A DNA stretch of 11,795 nucleotides, from positions 1 to 11,795 of the forward strand of contig PAHB01000004.1 in assembly GCA_002704665.1 (NCBI GenBank), read 5' to 3'. The notes under the pieces are model-generated. The model saw nothing but the letters and a program-made list of their open reading frames with translations. It did not search any database and was not told the origin of the DNA. Below, piece after piece: positions 6,838 through 11,795 of the stretch. This stretch comes from Pseudomonadota bacterium. GTDB lineage: Bacteria > Pseudomonadota > Gammaproteobacteria > Burkholderiales > Eutrophovitaceae. Every line of letters begins with the position of its first letter. Positions within the stretch are counted from its first letter, which is position 1. Position numbers and translations under genes: made by a program.

Positions 6838-8109
6838 TTATGCAAGGGTGTCCGCCCAAATATTCTCGGCCCACCCCTCAGCGTAAACCGCCTCTAAAGT
6901 ATTGGCCTCGGAGATACCACTAGCTCCCTCTATAATTGCCATGCTGTTTTTGAGTGGATCGTAAGCATAAACTGCCGATACATGTATAACATTTCGATGA
7001 TCCAAAAAACTGTAGCAAGTGTTAGTCAACATTGGCTTAGAATTAACATTATAGCCATTTAATGTAGCGCAGATTGCGGCTGCGCAAACCTTAGCATGCT
7101 GATTGGCCATATGACCCGATTTCGGCATTTTTGGAGAAGCCGTGATGGCGTCACCAATTACGTGAACATTCGGCACTAAGTTCGACTCATACGTTAAAAA
7201 GTTTACATCACACCACTTGCCTTTTTTAGGGGTGAGGCCGATCTTGCGCGCCAAAAAGCCTGCCTCTTGCGGCGGTATAAAATTAACCACGTCCGCTCGG
7301 ACATCTTCAAAATCAAGTTTAACTGTCATATTTGGCAAATCAATATCGACAACTCCTGCCATTGGTACATATTCAATCATTCCCTCGTACATAACATCCC
7401 ACGCTTTTTTAAATAATTTTTTCTTTGACTGAATATTTTCATTGGCGTCTAATATAATCACTTTTGACTTTGGCTTGTCCTGTTTCAGATAATACGCAAT
7501 CTGACATGCTCTCTCATAAGGTCCCGGTGGGCACCTATACGGAGCTAAAGGAATTGAAATTACTACCACTCCTCCGTCTTTCATGGCTTTAATTTGCCGA
7601 CGCAAAAGTAGTGTTTGTGGTCCAGCTCTCCACGCATGAGGAATGACTTTTTGTATTTCTGATTCTGAAACTCCAGAAAATTCTGGATACGCAAATTCGA
7701 CCCCCGGTGCCAAAATTAACCGGTCATAGCCTAATTTTGTTTTGCCGTCACTAAGCACTAATTCTCGCTTTACGGAGTCAACATCAAGGGCTTCATCAAA
7801 ACATAACTCTATTCCGTATTTTTCTGAAAGATTAGAGTAGTTTTTGGTTATTCTATTAAGATCCCATACTCCAGATATGACTCTATTTGACATTGGACAA
7901 GATACAAATGTTTTATTCTTTTCAACAAGCGTAACTTCGATCGATGGATCCCACATTCGTATATATTTTGCTGCAGTGGCTCCTGCAAAACCTCCCCCAA
8001 CTACCACGACTCTTGCCCGGTTTCCTTTACCTTTCACATATCTGGGCATATATCCAAGCGATGACCCTAAAACGACAGATTTAAGAAAATTTCGGCGTGA
8101 TTTTCGCAT
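6838..8109 (-). CDS. fccB: Flavocytochrome c sulfide dehydrogenase, FAD subunit
   Basis: FccB oxidises sulfide to sulfane sulfur in the periplasm and passes electrons from FAD to the haem subunit. The 423-residue precursor begins with a near-perfect Tat signal (SRRNFLK, 4-10), expected because FAD is inserted before export. It then has the dinucleotide-binding VVVGGGFAG (35-43). Cys71 in SCPMSN matches the cysteine that covalently holds FAD in the Allochromatium enzyme. Cys193 (YRCPPGPYE) and Cys365 (TNTCYSF) match its redox-active disulfide. A second flavin segment is NVHVIGDA (314-321). All key residues are present, so it should be functional; related sulfide:quinone reductases lack this Tat leader and partner. 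It starts 17 bases after the fccA stop without a clear Shine-Dalgarno, suggesting coupling to fccA. It meets the sulfurtransferase gene tail to tail. Confidence 0.95.
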   Translation of the reverse strand: MRKSRRNFLKSVVLGSSLGYMPRYVKGKGNRARVVVVGGGFAGATAAKYIRMWDPSIEVTLVEKNKTFVSCPMSNRVISGVWDLNRITKNYSNLSEKYGIELCFDEALDVDSVKRELVLSDGKTKLGYDRLILAPGVEFAYPEFSGVSESEIQKVIPHAWRAGPQTLLLRRQIKAMKDGGVVVISIPLAPYRCPPGPYERACQIAYYLKQDKPKSKVIILDANENIQSKKKLFKKAWDVMYEGMIEYVPMAGVVDIDLPNMTVKLDFEDVRADVVNFIPPQEAGFLARKIGLTPKKGKWCDVNFLTYESNLVPNVHVIGDAITASPKMPKSGHMANQHAKVCAAAICATLNGYNVNSKPMLTNTCYSFLDHRNVIHVSAVYAYDPLKNSMAIIEGASGISEANTLEAVYAEGWAENIWADTLA

Positions 8110-8126
8110 AATGGTGTAAATTAGAG

Positions 8127-8429
8127 CTATTTTTTGGAAAAATATTGCGCCATTAAATTGATTTGTTCAAGCGTGTAGCCCGGAGCAATTTGGTGCATTA
8201 AAGTGGCTTGGGCATTGCCCGACTTAAAATACAGCATCCTGTCCACAAAAACCTTCCTTTCCCATCCTGATATATTGGGAATACCACCTTGACCTCTCCC
8301 ATCTGTTCCGTGGCATCCTGTACACGTCGCCGCTAACGCACGACCTTGTATATAATCGTTAGTATCTGATCCACTTGCTGTCAAGGGAAGGAGACCGATC
8401 AGAATTATTACCCAAAATATTACCTTCAA
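8127..8429 (-). CDS. fccA: Flavocytochrome c sulfide dehydrogenase, monohaem cytochrome subunit
   Basis: This is a small class I cytochrome c, the electron-accepting partner of FccB. The 100-residue precursor starts with a Sec signal peptide: a hydrophobic stretch at about 4-17, with likely cleavage around residues 19-21 after TASG. One haem site, CTGCH, lies at 36-40, and Met78 in TLMHQIAPGYT is the likely sixth ligand, a segment typical of FccA/SoxE-type cytochromes. It carries one haem, as in the Chlorobium-type subunit, unlike the larger two-haem subunit of Allochromatium. The start is a TTG at 8429: no in-frame ATG exists upstream before the frame loses sense, and AGGGGG at 8441-8436 sits six bases before it. 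It leads the fccA-fccB pair. Other small cytochromes c look similar, so the assignment leans partly on the adjacent fccB. Confidence 0.9.
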   Translation of the reverse strand: MKVIFWVIILIGLLPLTASGSDTNDYIQGRALAATCTGCHGTDGRGQGGIPNISGWERKVFVDRMLYFKSGNAQATLMHQIAPGYTLEQINLMAQYFSKK

Positions 8430-8435
8430 AAAATG

Positions 8436-8441
8436 CCCCCT
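8436..8441 (-). promoter_or_regulatory. Strong Shine-Dalgarno supporting the TTG start of fccA
   Basis: AGGGGG on the minus strand ends six bases before TTG at 8429-8427. There is no competing in-frame ATG, and the signal peptide begins right after the TTG, so this site decides the start. Confidence 0.65.
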
Positions 8442-8472
8442 AATACCCTTTCGATTTTATCTCTAAGTCTTT

Positions 8473-8501
8473 ATATTAGATGCGCTTGAATCCACTGTCA
8501 T
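8473..8501 (-). promoter_or_regulatory. Candidate sigma-70 promoter for fccA-fccB
   Basis: On the minus strand ATGACA (8501-8496) and TAATAT (8478-8473) are 17 bases apart. They match consensus at five and four of six positions. Transcription would begin near 8466, giving a leader of about 37 bases. It lies in the 107-base gap between the clpA stop and fccA, so the sulfide dehydrogenase genes can be expressed separately from clpSA. Confidence 0.45.
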
Positions 8502-8536
8502 AACCGATTTAGCCTGGTTAAGAGTTCGCCTCAAAC

Positions 8537-10804
8537 CTAGAAAACCTTGGTTGGCTGCTTGTCTTCGTCAAATACCAAGACTGTCTTTTTCCCTTTATCG
8601 ACATCAATCGTAACCTTTCCACCTGACACCAATCGACCAAAAAGAAGTTCGTCAGCTAAAGCTTTTCTGATGGTGTCTTGTATGAGTCTGGCCATAGGTC
8701 GCGCGCCCATAACCGGATCGAAACCGTTTTCAGCAAGAGACTCTTTCAAACTTTCCGTAAAAGTAACCTCTACCTTTTGACCAATAAGTTGTTCCTCAAG
8801 TTGCATCAAAAACTTGTCAACCACCTTTAAAATAGTCTCTTGGTTTAATGGAGCAAACGAAATAATGGCATCCAGCCTGTTGCGAAACTCGGGTGTAAAC
8901 ATACGTTTGATAGCACCCATTTCGTCGCCAACAGCGCGACTATTGGTAAATCCCATTGAGCTCTTTGTTAAATCCGCCGCGCCAGCATTTGTGGTCATTA
9001 TAACGATGGTATTTCTGAAGTCAGCTTTTCGACCATTATTGTCAGTAAGAGTGCCGTGATCCATTACTTGAAGAAGAATGTTGAAGATGTCCGCGTGCGC
9101 TTTTTCTATCTCGTCTAATAGAATCACTGAATAAGGTTGTTTGGTAATTGCTTCAGTCAATAATCCCCCTTGGTCAAAGCCGACGTATCCGGGGGGGGCA
9201 CCAATGAGTCTTGACACGGCATGCCGCTCCATATACTCCGACATGTCAAATCGCAAAAGTTCCACACCTAAGGTGTAGGCTAATTGCCTTGCAACTTCCG
9301 TTTTACCCACTCCTGTGGGCCCGCTGAATAAGAATGATCCAACCGGCTTTCGCGGATCTCCAAGTCCACTTCTGGACATTTTAATCGCAGTGCTAACGGC
9401 TTCGATTGCGGCATTTTGGCCGAAAATGACTGTCTTCAGATCTCTATCTAGGTTGCCCAGCTTATTGCGATCGTCGCGAGAAACAGTTTGTGCTGGTACT
9501 CTTGCTATTTTTGCCACTACCTGCTCAATTTCTGATTTGCTAATAACTCTTTTTTTTCGGGATTTTGGTTTTATTCTTTGAGCGGCTCCTGCTTCGTCTA
9601 TGACATCAATCGCTTTATCAGGAAGAAATCGATCGGTTATAAAACGGGAGGACAACTCAGCAGCAGCTGTTAGAGCGCCCACAGTATATTTGACCTGGTG
9701 ATGCCCTTCAAACCGCGTCTTAAGTCCGCGCAAAATAGATATCGTTTCCGGAATCGATGGTTCGTTGACATCGATTTTTTGGAATCTGCGCGATAGTGCG
9801 TGGTCCTTTTCAAAAATCCCCCTGTATTCGCTGTAAGTAGTCGCTCCTATGCATTTCAGCTGCCCGGAGGAAAGGGCCGGTTTGAGTAAATTAGAAGCGT
9901 CTAGTGTCCCGCCGGAGGCCGCTCCGGCGCCAATGAGTGTGTGGATTTCGTCGACAAATAAAATCGTCCCGGCTCTCTCTTTGAGTTGCTTCAGAACAGC
10001 TTTAAGCCTTTGCTCAAAATCGCCTCGATATTTTGTTCCCGCTAACAAAGCTCCCAAATCCAACGACCTAATTTCAAAATCGCTCAGAATTTCCGGAACT
10101 CTATTTTCGACAATTCTGACAGCTAACCCCTCTGCTATTGCGGTTTTCCCGACACCAGCCTCGCCAACCAAAAGTGGATTGTTCTTACGCCGACGGCAAA
10201 GAATCTGGATGACTCGTTCTAATTCATAACCTCGACCAATCAAAGGATCAATTTTTCCTGAACGAACTAATGAATTTAGGTTGGTTGTGTAAGTTTCAAG
10301 AGGACCCGTATTATTTTTTTTGTTATCGCCCTCTGTTTCTACATCACCATCGGTTTTGCTTTCTTCGGAGTCTTCTCTTTTTTTGATTCCATGCGATATA
10401 AAGTTAACCGCATCTAGACGGGTGATACCCTTCTGGTGCAAAAAATAGACAGCATGAGAGTCCTTTTCACCAAAGATCGCGACTATGACGTTCGCACCAT
10501 TAACTTCTTTTTTGCCCGACGACTGAACGTGCAAAATTGCCCTTTGGACTACTCTCTGAAAGCCTAACGTGGGTTGTGTATCAACCTCCTCTTCATCTAA
10601 AACCGGAATGTTTTCAACAATAAACCCCAGCAACGACTTGCGCAAATCCTCAATATCGACGCCGCAGGCCGATAAAACATTCGAAGCCGACTGATTATCT
10701 AGCATGGCTAGCAGCAAATGTTCTACTGTAATGAATTCATGCCGTTTTTGTCTCGCATCCATGAACGCCATGTGTAAACTTACTTCCAATTCTTGTGCAA
10801 TCAT
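8537..10804 (-). CDS. clpA: ATP-dependent Clp protease ATP-binding subunit ClpA
   Basis: ClpA is the hexameric AAA+ unfoldase that feeds substrates, including those delivered by ClpS, into the ClpP peptidase. I start at the ATG at 10804, giving 755 residues beginning MIAQELE, which matches the family's N-terminus. A longer in-frame start at 10912 would add 36 unrelated residues lying inside clpS. Seen in order: Clp N-domain repeats (about 1-140), an acidic linker, AAA-1 with Walker A GEAGVGKT (214-221) and DE at 285-286. AAA-2 follows, with GPTGVGKT (495-502) and DE at 564-565. The ClpP-docking loop is MGF at 617-619, where E. coli ClpA has IGL. Spacing of all these sites equals that in E. 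coli. GAAGAGG at 10820-10814 lies nine bases before the ATG, and only four bases follow the clpS stop, so the two are coupled. The clpP gene is not in the window. Confidence 0.97.
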   Translation of the reverse strand: MIAQELEVSLHMAFMDARQKRHEFITVEHLLLAMLDNQSASNVLSACGVDIEDLRKSLLGFIVENIPVLDEEEVDTQPTLGFQRVVQRAILHVQSSGKKEVNGANVIVAIFGEKDSHAVYFLHQKGITRLDAVNFISHGIKKREDSEESKTDGDVETEGDNKKNNTGPLETYTTNLNSLVRSGKIDPLIGRGYELERVIQILCRRRKNNPLLVGEAGVGKTAIAEGLAVRIVENRVPEILSDFEIRSLDLGALLAGTKYRGDFEQRLKAVLKQLKERAGTILFVDEIHTLIGAGAASGGTLDASNLLKPALSSGQLKCIGATTYSEYRGIFEKDHALSRRFQKIDVNEPSIPETISILRGLKTRFEGHHQVKYTVGALTAAAELSSRFITDRFLPDKAIDVIDEAGAAQRIKPKSRKKRVISKSEIEQVVAKIARVPAQTVSRDDRNKLGNLDRDLKTVIFGQNAAIEAVSTAIKMSRSGLGDPRKPVGSFLFSGPTGVGKTEVARQLAYTLGVELLRFDMSEYMERHAVSRLIGAPPGYVGFDQGGLLTEAITKQPYSVILLDEIEKAHADIFNILLQVMDHGTLTDNNGRKADFRNTIVIMTTNAGAADLTKSSMGFTNSRAVGDEMGAIKRMFTPEFRNRLDAIISFAPLNQETILKVVDKFLMQLEEQLIGQKVEVTFTESLKESLAENGFDPVMGARPMARLIQDTIRKALADELLFGRLVSGGKVTIDVDKGKKTVLVFDEDKQPTKVF

Positions 10805-10808
10805 CTTT

Positions 10809-11117
10809 TCATGCCTCTTCCATGGTGCATTGCAGTGGATGCCCGTTCTGCTTGGCAAATCTGAGAACTTGCTCCACTTTAGTAGCAGCAACATCTTTTG
10901 AAAAAGTACCACAAACGCCCTGCCCTTCAGTATGTACTTTTAACATAACGCGTGTGGCTTGGTCCTGATTCATATTGAAAAATTTTTGAAGCACACCAAC
11001 AACAAATTCCATTGGAGTGTAATCGTCATTTAAAAGCAATACCTTAAACGGATTCGGTGGTTTTACTATGCTTTTTTCTTCCCTAAGAAGGGTTTCTTCT
11101 CTGTTTCCCTCTGCCAT
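10809..11117 (-). CDS. clpS: ClpS adaptor of the ClpAP protease
   Basis: ClpS recognises N-degron proteins (N-terminal Leu, Phe, Tyr or Trp) and hands them to ClpA. The 102-residue length is normal. A flexible charged N-terminus (about 1-20) precedes the folded core. The ligand pocket residues are visible: NDDYTP (30-35), Met36, and His62 in VHTEGQGVCG, in the same spacing as E. coli Asn34, Asp35, Met40 and His66. The core ends with a helix (about 78-91) and QCTMEEA. The gene lies immediately upstream of clpA with a four-base gap, the common arrangement. The ribosome site is weak; GAG lies about 10 bases before the ATG. A possible promoter, TTGAAG (11185-11180) and TATAGT (11160-11155) on the minus strand, has a long 19-base spacer. 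Confidence 0.97.
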   Translation of the reverse strand: MAEGNREETLLREEKSIVKPPNPFKVLLLNDDYTPMEFVVGVLQKFFNMNQDQATRVMLKVHTEGQGVCGTFSKDVAATKVEQVLRFAKQNGHPLQCTMEEA

Positions 11118-11154
11118 ATACGCTTAACTCGGATAAAAATGTTACGTTTTAACA

Positions 11155-11185
11155 ACTATAGCCGCATTACAGACTAAGTCTTCAA
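11155..11185 (-). promoter_or_regulatory. Weak candidate promoter for clpS-clpA
   Basis: TTGAAG and TATAGT match the -35 and -10 consensus at four and five of six positions, but the 19-base spacer is long. The perfect inverted repeat AGACT-A-AGTCT at 11171-11181 falls inside the spacer and could be a binding site. This is a low-confidence reading of an AT-rich spacer. Confidence 0.25.
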
Positions 11186-11205
11186 CTCCCTAATTGCAAG
11201 GCCCA

Positions 11206-11241
11206 CAAAAGGAAAATATTGGGTTTTTTTTGCTCCTTTTG
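11206..11241. repeat. Inverted repeat in the clpS/csp divergent spacer
   Basis: CAAAAGGA at 11206-11213 is the reverse complement of TCCTTTTG at 11234-11241, with a 20-base loop containing eight T. It lies upstream of both divergent genes. It is too A/T-rich for a strong hairpin; it could be a regulator site or chance. Confidence 0.3.
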
Positions 11242-11261
11242 CTTAAAACTTCGTAATATAC

Positions 11262-11290
11262 TTGACTTCAGCGGCAGAATACCCTAAAAA
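11262..11290 (+). promoter_or_regulatory. Candidate sigma-70 promoter for the cold-shock gene
   Basis: TTGACT at 11262-11267 and TAAAAA at 11285-11290, exactly 17 bases apart, match consensus at five and four of six positions. A start near 11297 would give a leader of about 104 bases before the ATG at 11401. Long leaders are a feature of cold-shock genes, where the RNA structure can tune translation with temperature. Confidence 0.5.
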
Positions 11291-11400
11291 GCAACTATGC
11301 CTTTGAAATTTCGATAAAATAAAGTGTCAGTTTTCTAGTAAGACTGCAGATGACGGCTAGAGTTTCATTGGCGCTGACTTATAGTTTAGGGGCGAGGGTT

Positions 11401-11607
11401 ATGGCAACAGGTACGGTAAAATGGTTCAATGATTCCAAGGGTTACGGGTTTATTACTCCAGACGATGGCAGTGAAGACCTCTTTGCTCATTTTTCTGCAA
11501 TTCAAATGGACGGGTTTAAAACCCTCAAAGAGGGGCAGAAAGTTTCTTTCGAGGTAACGCAAGGGGCAAAAGGAAAACAGGCTTCAAATATACAGGAAGC
11601 AACCTAG
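11401..11607 (+). CDS. Cold-shock domain protein (CspA/CspD family)
   Basis: This small single-strand nucleic-acid-binding protein acts as an RNA chaperone or replication/transcription modulator. Starting at the ATG at 11401 it has 68 residues, the standard length for the family. It shows TGTVKWFN (3-10), RNP1 KGYGFI (13-18) and RNP2 DLFAHF (26-31), followed by LKEGQKVSFEV (42-52). The start is fixed by AGGGG at 11388-11392, eight bases upstream. An in-frame ATG at 11350 would add 17 unrelated residues and is unlikely. Its position, divergent from clpS-clpA, is that of cspD in E. coli and Pseudomonas, so it may be induced by stationary phase or starvation rather than cold. The sequence alone does not separate cspD from cspA-type members, so I give no symbol. 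Confidence 0.94.
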   Translation: MATGTVKWFNDSKGYGFITPDDGSEDLFAHFSAIQMDGFKTLKEGQKVSFEVTQGAKGKQASNIQEAT

Positions 11608-11621
11608 ATTTATTTAAGGTG

Positions 11622-11673
11622 TCGACCCTAACAGCCGTAGTTCGGCTGGACTAGGACTGATCAAAAGGGTCGA
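11622..11673. repeat. Nested inverted repeats between the cold-shock gene and icd
   Basis: An outer 8-base stem, TCGACCCT (11622-11629) with AGGGTCGA (11666-11673), encloses a strong inner hairpin. The inner stem is CAGCCG (11632-11637) with CGGCTG (11643-11648) and a TAGTT loop. The structure lies in the 100-base convergent spacer and is more GC-rich than its surroundings. It could be a two-way transcript end for the cold-shock gene and icd, but no run of T follows either arm. A small structured RNA or mRNA 3' stabiliser is an alternative. Confidence 0.5.
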
Positions 11674-11707
11674 GTAGAACGGCAAGGTAGGCAATACGAG
11701 GGTAACT

Positions 11708-11795
11708 CTAGCCACCTTCCATATTTTCGATTAGTGCATTGCCAAACGCAGAGCAAGAGACTTGTGTGGCATCGCTTAACAGACGGGCGAAATCA
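11708..11795 (-). CDS. icd: Isocitrate dehydrogenase (NADP), C-terminal end only
   Basis: Isocitrate dehydrogenase oxidises isocitrate to 2-oxoglutarate in the citric acid cycle. Only the last 28 codons and a TAG at 11710-11708 are inside the window; the rest lies beyond the right edge. The visible peptide contains DFARLLSDA followed by SCSAFGNALIENM. This matches the E. coli-type Icd tail (DFERLMDGA...CSEFGDAIIENM, as I recall it), then three extra residues, Glu-Gly-Gly. The gene converges on the cold-shock gene, the same neighbourhood as in pseudomonads, which strengthens the call on so short a fragment. Confidence 0.85.
   Translation of the reverse strand, partial: DFARLLSDATQVSCSAFGNALIENMEGG

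Noticed and set aside
8499..8536. Possible terminator hairpin after clpA on the minus strand
   Set aside because: GGTTTGAG and CTCTTAACC can pair only with a mismatch and a bulge, and no T run follows, so I did not annotate it as a terminator.
9849..10229. Open frame of 126 codons on the plus strand
   Set aside because: It lies entirely antisense to the AAA-1 region of clpA, has no recognisable motifs and a serine/proline-rich composition typical of the complement of a real gene.
10805..10912. N-terminal extension of 36 residues on ClpA
   Set aside because: These residues lie in the clpS coding region, do not resemble the Clp N-domain, and the ATG at 10804 has a good ribosome site and the family start.
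11202..11231. CCCA/TGGG followed by eight T as an intrinsic terminator on the plus strand
   Set aside because: The stem is only four pairs, and no plus-strand gene lies upstream that would need it.
1..11795. CRISPR arrays, tRNA or rRNA genes, transposases, phage or toxin-antitoxin genes
   Set aside because: I saw no regularly spaced repeats, no cloverleaf or rRNA sequence, and no protein resembling these classes; every gene found is chromosomal housekeeping or sulfur metabolism.

Overview
This is a housekeeping stretch of an AT-rich genome, most likely a sulfur-oxidising gammaproteobacterium. The taxonomic inference rests on gene order. The right end has clpA-clpS read leftward, a divergent cold-shock gene, and the tail of icd, a layout familiar from Pseudomonas and relatives. 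The centre has the xseB-ispA-dxs isoprenoid cluster followed by folE2. The lifestyle inference rests on a flavocytochrome c sulfide dehydrogenase pair (fccA-fccB) that converges on a mercaptopyruvate/thiosulfate sulfurtransferase.

Left arm (1-2004, plus strand): the C-terminal three quarters of argininosuccinate synthase (argG), a small HslV-like N-terminal-nucleophile peptidase homologue, and yajQ. Convergent to these (2018-5855, minus strand) lies a compact probable operon, xseB-ispA-dxs-folE2. It makes the small subunit of exonuclease VII, farnesyl diphosphate synthase, DXP synthase and the type IB GTP cyclohydrolase. Overlapping divergent promoters between xseB and the sulfurtransferase gene (about 5899-5940) probably drive both.

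Middle (5981-8501): the sulfurtransferase on plus, meeting fccB and fccA on minus. FccA is a secreted monohaem cytochrome c and FccB a Tat-exported FAD protein. Together they should oxidise sulfide in the periplasm, and the neighbouring sulfurtransferase could handle sulfane sulfur in the cytoplasm, although that link is inferred from position.

Right arm (8537-11795): clpA and clpS, read from the clpS side, encode the AAA+ unfoldase and N-degron adaptor of the ClpAP protease. A cold-shock protein gene with its own promoter and a leader of about 100 nt reads the other way. The last 28 codons of icd enter from the right edge on the minus strand. Between the cold-shock gene and icd is a short GC-richer segment with nested inverted repeats.

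I saw no tRNA, rRNA, CRISPR array, insertion sequence or phage gene. Most of the window is conventional. The least well understood items are the lone HslV-like peptidase and the structured csp-icd spacer.
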